Shown here in pieces: positions 1-7,346 of a stretch of 16,492 nucleotides of DNA (positions within the stretch are counted from its first letter, which is position 1; the number at the start of each line of letters is the position of its first letter). Below the pieces are notes generated by a model. That model did not search any database. It was not told the DNA's origin and worked only from the letters and a program-made list of their open reading frames with translations. A program made the translations under genes and the position numbers. This DNA comes from Akkermansiaceae bacterium (lineage in GTDB: Bacteria > Verrucomicrobiota > Verrucomicrobiia > Verrucomicrobiales > Akkermansiaceae), in NCBI GenBank assembly GCA_023301545.1, contig JALZUI010000113.1:1-16492 (forward strand), written 5' to 3'.

Positions 1-747
1 GACTCCTTTTTTGCTGAAGAATTTTTCAGCATCCGCAAAGCTCGCACTCTGCGCCCAGACATCGTCAGCAAATTGGATCTTAGAACCAAACTTGTGCGCT
101 TGCTCAGTTAGGTCTTCCAAGTACTTAGCGCTGAACATCGTGAGATCAAAGGAAAACTCCTTTGCGTCGATTACGATTCGATCAGACATGACCTTTTCAC
201 TGTGCTTAACCGCTCCGTGATCATCACCATGTGCGTCAGCCTTAGCATGGCTATCTGCCTTACCTTGGTCGTCACCGTGATGCGCAATCACCTTGCCATC
301 TTTATCTAGGTGAGCCATGTGGCCATGTGAGTCGTATTTAACCTTGTGAAGGTGACCTTCAAGTAAGGTAAAGTCATTGAGGCGCATTCCTTGGTGAGCA
401 AACTTAGCCTTGTACTCGACTACTTTCAGACCGAGGAAAGTAAGTGCACAGAGTAGCGTTGCTACCATAAATACGCGGAACTTATTCCAGTTTCCTAACT
501 TAAGATTCGCCCAAGCGAATACTACCGTAATGGAAGAGGCAATAAGGATGAAGGTATTGATCAGTCCAGGAAGGATTGGAAGCGTACGTTCTGGCCAAGG
601 GAAGTCAGCGTAGACACGTAAGAAGATGTAACCTGAGAAGAGGCCACCGAAGAGCATCACCTCTGAGGCTAAGAAGAGCCAGATCGCGATCTTAGAGTTA
701 GTAAGACCAGTATCCTTACGAGGATTAATAATGTATGGAATTTCCAT
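1..747 (-). CDS. coxC: Cytochrome c oxidase subunit III, 3' end cut by window edge
   Basis: This is the non-catalytic membrane subunit III of a haem-copper oxidase, which stabilises subunit I. The 249 visible residues read open to base 1, so the stop lies outside. It begins MEIPYIINPRKDTG, the short N-terminus of five-helix COX3 proteins. Three membrane helices follow at about residues 20-45, 58-82 and 90-110; the first contains the family-typical IWLFLASEVMLFGG. After EYKAKF (111-116) the next helix would be expected soon. Instead there is a hydrophilic stretch of more than 130 residues, with 11 histidines between residues 132 and 182, then a more ordinary soluble segment. The missing C-terminal helices should lie beyond the edge. 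The start is 24 bases after the coxA stop and no Shine-Dalgarno sequence is visible. Family assignment is firm; the role of the insert is unknown. Confidence 0.9.
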   Translation of the reverse strand, partial: MEIPYIINPRKDTGLTNSKIAIWLFLASEVMLFGGLFSGYIFLRVYADFPWPERTLPILPGLINTFILIASSITVVFAWANLKLGNWNKFRVFMVATLLCALTFLGLKVVEYKAKFAHQGMRLNDFTLLEGHLHKVKYDSHGHMAHLDKDGKVIAHHGDDQGKADSHAKADAHGDDHGAVKHSEKVMSDRIVIDAKEFSFDLTMFSAKYLEDLTEQAHKFGSKIQFADDVWAQSASFADAEKFFSKKGV

Positions 748-771
748 GATTCTAGATAGTAAAGAGTTCGC

Positions 772-2631
772 TTATGCTTCTGCTTTGTCTTCAGAAGTAG
801 AGGTTTCGTTATCTGCTACAACTGGGCTAACCCACTGTGGGTAGAAGTCCTTGTCGTAATCAGGGCGGCTGTATTCGTATGGTCCACGGAAGACCTCTGG
901 TGCGAAAAGGAAGTTCCCGTGTCCTGGAGGAGAAGGAGTAGCCCATTCGAGCGTAGTTGCATCCCATGGGTTATCGTTTTCTACTTTGCGACCCACTTTC
1001 CAGGAGGTGAAGAAGTTAATGATAAACGGAACTTGTGCGAGAGCGAGCAACCAAACACTGGTGGACATAAGGACATTGAGGTCAATGTACTTAGCAACCG
1101 TGAGGCCGAAGACGTTTGTTCCGTCAGCAGCTTTCTCTAGGTAAGCATCACCACCGTTATACCAACGACGGTGGAAACCTGCCATTCCCTGAACAAGCAT
1201 AGGGAAGAACACAAGGTTGATCAGGATCAATGATGGCCAGAAGTGAAAGTGACCAAGAACATTATTCATGTAACGACCAGTCGCCTTAGGGTACCAGTGG
1301 TAAATTCCAGCAAAGAGACCGAAGAGAATACCTGGTGCTACAACGTAGTGGAAGTGACCAATTACGTAGTAGGTATCGTGAAGGTGTAGTCCCGCAAGGT
1401 TGAATGCTAACGGAAGACCGGTGAGTCCACCAATTCCGAACATCGGAATAAAGGCACAGGCCCAAAGCATCGGTTGCGTGAAGCGGATCGAACCTCCCCA
1501 GAGCGAGATCAAAAGTGAAGTCAGAAGAATTACTGACGGAACTGAGATCAGGACGGTCGTAATCTGGAAGAAACTGGAGACCATTGGTCCCATTCCCGTC
1601 ATATACATGTGGTGAGCCCAAACGATGAAGGAGAGGAATCCAAGAACCATGAGACCCCATACCATTGAACGGTAACCCCAGAGAGGCTTACGGGTATTGT
1701 TCGGGATAATTTCCGCAACACATGCGATTGCTGGTAGAAGGAGTACATATACTTCTGGGTGACCTAGGAACCAGAATAAGTGCTGGTACAGGAGTGGTGA
1801 ACCACCACCCGCAAGGTCAAGCGCGCCATTCGCCGCGGTGTAGAGTCCTGTCGGCATGAAGAAACTGGAACCGAAGAGACGGTCACATACTTGCATGAGA
1901 GCCGCAGCCTCAAGAGGAGGGAAGGCGAGAAGAAGGAGGAATGAGGTAACAAGCATTGCCCATGAGAAGAACGGCATACGGAACCAAGTCATCCCTGGAG
2001 CACGTAGGTTAATACATGTTACAATCACATTGACCGATCCAAGAAGCGAGGACGAGATCAAGAAGACCATTCCGAGAAGCCATTGGGTTTGTCCCGTCAG
2101 GAGCTGGTTCACGAAGTGTGAATCTGCAATCCCTGCTAGTGGAGGATAGTTTGTCCAACCTGATTTAGCGGCACCAGACTCTAGGAAGAAAGAAGCAATC
2201 ATCATCACTCCACCAGGAAGGTAGAGCCAAAAGGAAGTCATGTTTAACTTAGGAAACGCCATATCGGGAGCTCCGATCTGAAGAGGCATAACATAGTTAC
2301 CAAAAGCGGCAAAACCAAGAGGCACAACCCCTAGGAAAACCATGATCGTTCCGTGCATTGCACCGAACATGTTGTAAGTCTCACCAGTGACTTTTCCGTC
2401 CTGGAGCCAACGCCCACGCCATTCTTCAGTGAAAATCCAAGACATCCAACTTGGGAGTGGCTCAGAGGGGTACGCGATCGACCAACGCATTACCATCATG
2501 AGGTAGAAACCTACCGCGGTAAAGAGAAGGGCTGTAATTCCATACTGGATACCAATAACTTTGTGATCTCCTGAGAAGACATACTTCTGCAGAAAGTTAG
2601 GGTTATGGTGATGTTCTTCGTGTGATGCCAT
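772..2631 (-). CDS. coxA: Cytochrome c oxidase subunit I, A-family (aa3-type), K-channel Lys absent
   Basis: Catalytic haem-copper subunit that reduces O2 to water and pumps protons in the cytoplasmic membrane; 619 aa, about 12 helices. Visible ligands: H93 and H428 for the low-spin haem a, H426 for haem a3, and H291, H340 and H341 for CuB. Y295, in HPEVY, is the expected cross-linked tyrosine. E293 and D123 (GAPDMAFP), with N112 and N130, give an A1-type D-channel. The haem-propionate arginine pair is present in GFHRRW. Alignment from the HH pair, ungapped to LWGG, puts L369 where the Paracoccus enzyme has K354, in VPSVIL instead of VPTGIK. The K-channel lysine is therefore missing, although neighbouring S366 replaces the channel threonine conservatively. 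It lies 21 bases after the cytochrome c gene and 24 before coxC. No subunit II gene sits beside it. It is probably an active oxidase. Confidence 0.96.
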   Translation of the reverse strand: MASHEEHHHNPNFLQKYVFSGDHKVIGIQYGITALLFTAVGFYLMMVMRWSIAYPSEPLPSWMSWIFTEEWRGRWLQDGKVTGETYNMFGAMHGTIMVFLGVVPLGFAAFGNYVMPLQIGAPDMAFPKLNMTSFWLYLPGGVMMIASFFLESGAAKSGWTNYPPLAGIADSHFVNQLLTGQTQWLLGMVFLISSSLLGSVNVIVTCINLRAPGMTWFRMPFFSWAMLVTSFLLLLAFPPLEAAALMQVCDRLFGSSFFMPTGLYTAANGALDLAGGGSPLLYQHLFWFLGHPEVYVLLLPAIACVAEIIPNNTRKPLWGYRSMVWGLMVLGFLSFIVWAHHMYMTGMGPMVSSFFQITTVLISVPSVILLTSLLISLWGGSIRFTQPMLWACAFIPMFGIGGLTGLPLAFNLAGLHLHDTYYVIGHFHYVVAPGILFGLFAGIYHWYPKATGRYMNNVLGHFHFWPSLILINLVFFPMLVQGMAGFHRRWYNGGDAYLEKAADGTNVFGLTVAKYIDLNVLMSTSVWLLALAQVPFIINFFTSWKVGRKVENDNPWDATTLEWATPSPPGHGNFLFAPEVFRGPYEYSRPDYDKDFYPQWVSPVVADNETSTSEDKAEA

Positions 2632-2652
2632 ATGATTGGGTAAGTAAAGGGG

Positions 2653-3405
2653 TTATTCTGCTACTGGGATAAGGGTTTCTGGGTCAACCTTGACAGCAGG
2701 ATCAACCACTGCGCCTTCAAGGTCGGACATGTACTTAGATTCGAGCTCTGCTACTGTTATAGGAGCTGCGCTGTTGCGTTCTTTGTATGCGGCAATGGCG
2801 TTTTCTGCCATTTCGATACTGATCACATCACCAGTAGAATTACCAAAACTGTTACGGATGTAAGTCATTAGACCTGCAAGATCAGTAGGAGTCATCCCTG
2901 CTGCTTGTGCAGGCATCGCTCCATTCCACGTGCGGCCATCTACTTCGATCGGCCCCATTACTCCATTCAGAATGATTTGTGAAAACGCTAGGGTGTTAGA
3001 CGTCGTCCATTCAGAGTTTCCTAGAGGAGGAAAGTTCGCTCCATCACCAAGACCGTTTGGTTGGTGACAACCTTGACACTTAGCAGAGTAAATCTTCGCT
3101 CCGTTTTTCGCAAACACGTCGATAATCGGCTTAGGTTGTACTGCCTTTTCTAGTCCGCCTTCAGGTTGACTTGTAACATACCCTTTAGCGGTAAGGTTAT
3201 TGTAGGAGAATCCCCCACTCTTTCCGAGTACGGTTCCTCCGACGAGAACGCCAAAGAAACATGCGAGGATAATCCAAAGACTGACTGGTTCCATGCCGTT
3301 CTCTTGAAGCTGGTTTTCGCGAGCACTGGAAGCGCTCGAGGCGAGTTCAGCGTGTGACTCCAATACGTTAGAGTCCTCATTTAAATCTGGTTTTTGATCT
3401 GCCAT
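2653..3405 (-). CDS. Membrane-anchored monohaem cytochrome c
   Basis: Electron-carrier subunit of 250 aa. A hydrophilic, Ser/Glu-rich N-terminus (1-37) is followed by one membrane helix at about 40-61 and then a periplasmic class-I cytochrome domain. The haem site is CQGCH at 110-114, followed by the usual NGLGDG and PPLGN segments; M164 in NGAMPAQ is the likely sixth ligand. It sits between the CcoO-like gene and coxA, the place where a CuA subunit II or a CcoP would be expected. CcoP normally has two haems and this has one, so I call it CcoP-like only by position. It probably delivers electrons from Alternative Complex III or the CcoO-like protein to CoxA; this role is inferred from context. 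Gaps of 34 and 21 bases to its neighbours support co-transcription. Confidence 0.88.
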   Translation of the reverse strand: MADQKPDLNEDSNVLESHAELASSASSARENQLQENGMEPVSLWIILACFFGVLVGGTVLGKSGGFSYNNLTAKGYVTSQPEGGLEKAVQPKPIIDVFAKNGAKIYSAKCQGCHQPNGLGDGANFPPLGNSEWTTSNTLAFSQIILNGVMGPIEVDGRTWNGAMPAQAAGMTPTDLAGLMTYIRNSFGNSTGDVISIEMAENAIAAYKERNSAAPITVAELESKYMSDLEGAVVDPAVKVDPETLIPVAE

Positions 3406-3439
3406 AAGAAAGTTGTGTTGGTAGTTCTAAAAGGTTCGT

Positions 3440-4135
3440 TTATTTAGCAGGCTTGTAGCTCATGCTAGCTGGGACTTGATTGTCCTTTTTAAGTGAAAGA
3501 AGGTATCGAGTTAGGGCTTTCGCTTCCTTTTTAGGAACGTATGCCTGGAGCTCTCCTTCTGCATTCTCAAATGTAACCACATTTTGTGATTTAGCAAACG
3601 GAGAAGCCTTTTTGAAAAGCTGAGGTTGTGAAGGACAGGTTGACCAGTGCTTACCTACGAAATCACGTGGAGCAAGGAGTCTGCGGTATATGAAAGCTTC
3701 TGGTGAGAGACCTAGAGAAGCCGCTTCTTTTTCCAAACGATAACCGACACTAGACAGGTCTTGGCCAACACGGTTGATTCCGATATGAGCAAAAGTCTCT
3801 TTAGCGTAATCCTGAGGAACTGACTCACGACGTGTGTCTTGGTCGTCCGCATCCTTGTTTTGCCCCGCCCAGTTATCACGCCACATGTCACTTCCCGCGT
3901 AAGTCGGGCGAATGAGCTGGGTATGACAAACGTAACATCCGTTTGCACCGTAAACAGCAGAGCCGAATTGGTAGTGTTGTTGATCAGAACTGTAGACCCC
4001 TACTCGGCCGTCTTCATCTTCATCGAAGGAAACTGCCTCTAGGTTACTCATTTTTCCAAATGGAATGACGATCAGAAGGAGCCATGGGAGACCAAAGGCT
4101 ACTACTAAACCAAGAATGAATTTTTGAAATGTCAT
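3440..4135 (-). CDS. ccoO: CcoO-like membrane-anchored monohaem cytochrome c
   Basis: 231 aa, related to CcoO (FixO), the monohaem subunit of cbb3 oxidases. An N-terminal membrane helix spans about 5-27. The haem motif is GCYVCHTQLIRP, with C67, C70 and H71; the following QLIRP matches the CcoO signature QMIRP. NRVGQDLSSVGYR corresponds to the family's RTGPDLARVGGR, and LLAPRD to its LYNPR. In typical CcoO the haem methionine lies in a motif like SKMPxYPW. Here the aligned stretch is STCPSQPQL, with C167 at the Met position, so the sixth haem ligand may differ. It lies 20 bases after the CcoN-like gene, the usual ccoN-ccoO order. It probably takes part in electron transfer to the oxidase. The family call is good, though the sequence is divergent and the function may not be that of a standard cbb3 subunit. 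Confidence 0.85.
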   Translation of the reverse strand: MTFQKFILGLVVAFGLPWLLLIVIPFGKMSNLEAVSFDEDEDGRVGVYSSDQQHYQFGSAVYGANGCYVCHTQLIRPTYAGSDMWRDNWAGQNKDADDQDTRRESVPQDYAKETFAHIGINRVGQDLSSVGYRLEKEAASLGLSPEAFIYRRLLAPRDFVGKHWSTCPSQPQLFKKASPFAKSQNVVTFENAEGELQAYVPKKEAKALTRYLLSLKKDNQVPASMSYKPAK

Positions 4136-4155
4136 AGTAATTTATAAGAAAGAGA

Positions 4156-5625
4156 TTAGATATTCTGGACTTTGCCGTCTGCACCATGCGCCGAACCGCC
4201 GTGGTGATCAACGAGAAGAGTTGGGTGCTTACTGTGGCGACCTAAACGAGCCCACATGAGAGCTAGGTGGAAGCAGAAGAAGACGTTAGCAATGAGAGCA
4301 CAAAGCCAGGTGACGGTGTTGAACCAGTCTGATGCTAAGTTTGCGTTTGCAGATGATTTCCAAGAAGCGCTGAACTGTTCCTGCGCTACTCCAGGAAGGA
4401 GGATTCCGAACAGGATTGAACCAATCACTATCGCTATTACCGCATAAACCGAAATGTTGAAGTGAAGACGGATAAAGCCAGGTGCGAGCCACTCACGTTG
4501 AGTTACACGAGGAACAATGAAGTAAATAGCGCCAAAGATCAGCATGCTAAAGACACCGTATAGAGCTAGCATTTCAAATCCGTAACCGGTAATCGTGAAT
4601 TGAGTCCCTTTCATCACGCTCGGGAGATTTAACCAAATCGCAAATCCACCAAGAGCTAGAAGACCAAAGGTCCCTGCGGTAGTAAAACGGAGAGCAGGAC
4701 TTTGCTTAGCAAGTGTCTCATGCCCCTTAATGGTCATTAAAATGTTGAGCCCGACGGTAATCGCAGGAAGGAAGAATAAGATCGTGGCCGTCGCCCCTAC
4801 ATAAGGAAGAAAGGCTGGGATTGGCGCTCCAACAAGTTCTTGCATGCCCATCCATGGTCCAATCGCTACTAGCGCCCAAAAACCAAGTAAGGCGAGGTTG
4901 TAACTATAAACAGGACGTCCCGTAACCTTTGGTGCAATGTAGTATGCTGCAGAGAAGGCAATTGGAAGGAAGAAGAGGAAGATCAGTGCGAACTTATACC
5001 AAGATGCTACTGCTGCTGCCATTACTGCTGACCCTTCGATAACGTGTACAAAGATATTGGCTGTTCCGTAAATCCAAGGAAAAAGGAAGAGCGCCGCTAG
5101 TAAGTACCACTGGGAGATATACACATGCCCACCTTGGCGAACACGGAATTGAGTGAATACAGGAACTGCAATGAAAAGGTAAAGAATCAGGAAGATAACC
5201 CAGCTAAATTTAGGGAATTCCATCCAAGGGACACCTGTACTCTTACCGATCAGAATACCAACGAGACTGAGTCCTACGCATACATTCCAAAGGTGACCTG
5301 CTACGAGAACGGTAGCTGAACTTTTAAATTCCTTACGGGTCAGTCTGGACATCAACCAAATGATCGTACCAAAGGCCGCTTGGAAACACCATCCGTAGAC
5401 GAGAACATTAATGTGCGCAGCGTATGCACGCCCTGTTGTAAGTCCACCGAAGCATTCCATGAAGGAAGGAGTGTGGAACTTAACTGAGGTAAATACTCCG
5501 AGCAAGACGGAGACCGCAAGCCAGACTGCTCCACTGGTGAAGAAAAACATTACTGGATTACTAACCGACTTATCAATCGCGGTGCGTAAACCTGCGTCAA
5601 TAGATTTTGTTGAATCGTTGGACAT
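4156..5625 (-). CDS. ccoN: CcoN-like membrane subunit lacking the catalytic haem-CuB ligands
   Basis: 489 aa, about 12 membrane helices, related to subunit I of cbb3 oxidases. Anchors of the alignment are GRAYAAHIN (CcoN GRLRPLHTN), EFP with E136, GGHVYISQWY (KHIYVANWFY), APK..GRPVYSYNL..FWAL and VPRV. Ungapped alignment from these anchors to CcoN recalled from Pseudomonas stutzeri gives: CuB H207 to F212, CuB H257/H258 to Q262/E263, cross-linked Y251 to G256, high-spin haem H345 to F350, and low-spin haem H347 to M352. The other low-spin ligand (H60) is kept as H71. Oxygen reduction by this subunit is therefore very unlikely, but a low-spin haem with His-Met ligation is conceivable. The frame is intact with well-kept helices, so it is not a decaying pseudogene. 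The C-terminus is His/Gly-rich (LVDHHGGSAHGADG). It may be an electron-transfer or scaffold subunit joining the cytochromes to CoxA. An automated search would probably call it a cbb3 subunit I, which would mislead. Confidence 0.85.
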   Translation of the reverse strand: MSNDSTKSIDAGLRTAIDKSVSNPVMFFFTSGAVWLAVSVLLGVFTSVKFHTPSFMECFGGLTTGRAYAAHINVLVYGWCFQAAFGTIIWLMSRLTRKEFKSSATVLVAGHLWNVCVGLSLVGILIGKSTGVPWMEFPKFSWVIFLILYLFIAVPVFTQFRVRQGGHVYISQWYLLAALFLFPWIYGTANIFVHVIEGSAVMAAAVASWYKFALIFLFFLPIAFSAAYYIAPKVTGRPVYSYNLALLGFWALVAIGPWMGMQELVGAPIPAFLPYVGATATILFFLPAITVGLNILMTIKGHETLAKQSPALRFTTAGTFGLLALGGFAIWLNLPSVMKGTQFTITGYGFEMLALYGVFSMLIFGAIYFIVPRVTQREWLAPGFIRLHFNISVYAVIAIVIGSILFGILLPGVAQEQFSASWKSSANANLASDWFNTVTWLCALIANVFFCFHLALMWARLGRHSKHPTLLVDHHGGSAHGADGKVQNI

Positions 5626-5630
5626 CTGAA

Positions 5631-5960
5631 TTACTTGGCTGAGTTTGCTTTGAGATCTGTGGCTGAACCTGGAACTACTTGACTAGTAGCAGAGGCGTTT
5701 TGGCCGAGAAGTTGCTTAGCGGTGTGGCTAAAGGCTGTTTTCGCTGCCGCAGCATCGAGGAAATCGGATTGTCCTTGGTCAATCTCTGCTTTCGTCGCGA
5801 GACGTACGTCATACTCCGATTGCAGAGCTTCGTCTTCGACATTGCTATTGTTAAGCCATGGAGCGACGACAAGCGCGCCTAGTCCGAAGGAGAGGAGGAT
5901 GAATAGTCCGATCCAGAGTGAACTGAATCGTTTTAGGGGAGTATCTCTTTGTGGGTCCAT
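5631..5960 (-). CDS. Small single-helix membrane protein of the respiratory operon
   Basis: 109 aa, not recognised. It starts MDPQRDTPLKRF, has one membrane helix at about 14-34 (WIGLFILLSFGLGALVV) and then a hydrophilic, Ala/Gln/Ser-rich tail of some 75 residues with no Cys and no CxxCH or CuA motif. The predicted topology is N-terminus in, tail outside. Its ATG overlaps the actF stop by one base (TAATG), and its stop is 5 bases before the CcoN-like start, so it is translationally tied to both and is very likely a real gene. Position suggests a small accessory subunit or assembly factor linking Alternative Complex III with the oxidase module, comparable in size and place to small oxidase subunits such as CcoQ, but no similarity to CcoQ is visible. 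Confidence 0.8.
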   Translation of the reverse strand: MDPQRDTPLKRFSSLWIGLFILLSFGLGALVVAPWLNNSNVEDEALQSEYDVRLATKAEIDQGQSDFLDAAAAKTAFSHTAKQLLGQNASATSQVVPGSATDLKANSAK

Positions 5961-7318
5961 TAGTTGTGAACGTTAGCTGATTCAAGAATACGTGGATCGC
6001 GGTGCGGGTAGAGCGCTGCAGATCTCAAGTTACGAATAAAGATGAAGATGAAGAAGGCTCCTACGGTAATGAAGGCGAAGAGGTCAAGCCCCCACATTCC
6101 AGAGAACCAAAGGTGAATGTCTTTCATCCCAAGAATAAGGCTGAGTGACGGTGCACGCTCTGGGATAATCATGTGGAAGACATCAAGAGCGTGGATCGTG
6201 AGAAGGTAGAGCGTGATGATCATCATGATCTTAGGGTTCTTCTTCACGTCCTGACGAATGAGGGCAAGAAGAGGGACTCCGAAGTGCCCACCAACAAGAA
6301 TCATACTGACGATGTTCCAGCCCTCTGTGTTACGAAGAAGGTAGTAGGTCGTTTCTTCCGTAATATTAGCGTACCAGTAGAGGAAGAACTGAGAGAAGGT
6401 AACGTATGCCCAGAAGACTACGAAAGCGAAGTTAAGCTTACCCATAAGGTGGAAATGCTCGCCAGTAACAACCTTCTTAAAGTGACCGAGCTTCTTGAGA
6501 AGAATCGTTGTAAGGATGATGAAGGCCATTGAAGCCATTGCACAACCAGCGAAGAAGTAAACCCCCCACATGGTGGAGAACCACTTGTAGTCTAGCGCTT
6601 TGACAAAGTCGATCGCCCAGAATGTCATTGCGACACCGAAAATTGGAAGCCCCCATGAAGCGTAAGCACGCGCACGGAAGAGGTTCTTAACTCCTGGATT
6701 TTCGTCTGTATCCTGTTGGATAGAGAGCTTACGAGCGAGCCAGATCACAAAACCGAGTGAAGCAAAGTAGAATACAGAGCGGATGTACCACGCAACTGGG
6801 TTCATGTACCAAGACTTCGTGGCGAGGATCGCTTCGTGGTTATCAGTAAGAGCAGTTTTCATTCCGTCATTACTCCAGTAACCAAAGAGTGCCCCAGCGA
6901 AACGACTGACCCCTTCGTTAGCTGTTACATTATCAAAATGTGTATGCCATTCCCAAAGGTGTCCTTGAACCGCGGGGAAGAAGAATGGGATCATGAGGAG
7001 GAACATGAACGGAAAGACGAAACCGAGGTTTTCGAAAATACGTCGTACGGAAGTTCCCCATGCTGAGTTCGTCACATTGTGAAGAAGAGTCCAGAAACAC
7101 CCTCCGAGAGCAAGTGTTAGGAAGAAGGTGAAGGCGAAAAGGTAGGAGTAGCTGAATGAGCCGCTGACCTTATCTGATCCGAAGAACCAAATACCAACGC
7201 TGATAACGATCCCTGCAGCGGCAATGATACCGGCAAAGAATTGAATAGTTTTCGCAAGTGGATGCGTCAACTTTTCTCCATTTTCTGGAATGTCTGCTGA
7301 TGTAACGAAGTGTCCCAT
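5960..7318 (-). CDS. actF: Alternative Complex III subunit ActF (NrfD-like)
   Basis: Integral membrane subunit of Alternative Complex III, 452 aa with about ten helices, of the NrfD/PsrC family. It is the second NrfD-like protein of the complex, paired with ActC. The start MGHFVTSADIP leads to a first helix at about 25-47. The second carries the ActF-typical TLALGGCFWTLLHNVTNSAW, followed by VRRIFENLGFVFP. Later segments such as WFSTMWGVYFFAGC and GMKDIHLWFSGMWGLD also look like ActF. It contributes to the membrane path of the complex; in the family ActC, not ActF, is thought to hold the main quinol site. It starts 28 bases after actE and its stop overlaps the next start by one base. Confidence 0.93.
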   Translation of the reverse strand: MGHFVTSADIPENGEKLTHPLAKTIQFFAGIIAAAGIVISVGIWFFGSDKVSGSFSYSYLFAFTFFLTLALGGCFWTLLHNVTNSAWGTSVRRIFENLGFVFPFMFLLMIPFFFPAVQGHLWEWHTHFDNVTANEGVSRFAGALFGYWSNDGMKTALTDNHEAILATKSWYMNPVAWYIRSVFYFASLGFVIWLARKLSIQQDTDENPGVKNLFRARAYASWGLPIFGVAMTFWAIDFVKALDYKWFSTMWGVYFFAGCAMASMAFIILTTILLKKLGHFKKVVTGEHFHLMGKLNFAFVVFWAYVTFSQFFLYWYANITEETTYYLLRNTEGWNIVSMILVGGHFGVPLLALIRQDVKKNPKIMMIITLYLLTIHALDVFHMIIPERAPSLSLILGMKDIHLWFSGMWGLDLFAFITVGAFFIFIFIRNLRSAALYPHRDPRILESANVHN

Positions 7319-7346
7319 GTTGTTTAGGTAGTAAAAGTTTTAGTAA

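Noticed and set aside
4156..5625. Reading the CcoN-like gene as a pseudogene or frameshift product
   Set aside because: The frame is uninterrupted, full length, keeps helices and many conserved motifs, and is tightly packed in the operon; only the active-site residues differ.
4156..5625. Calling the ccoN-ccoO pair an active second terminal oxidase
   Set aside because: All CuB and high-spin haem ligands of CcoN are replaced, so oxygen reduction there is not supported.
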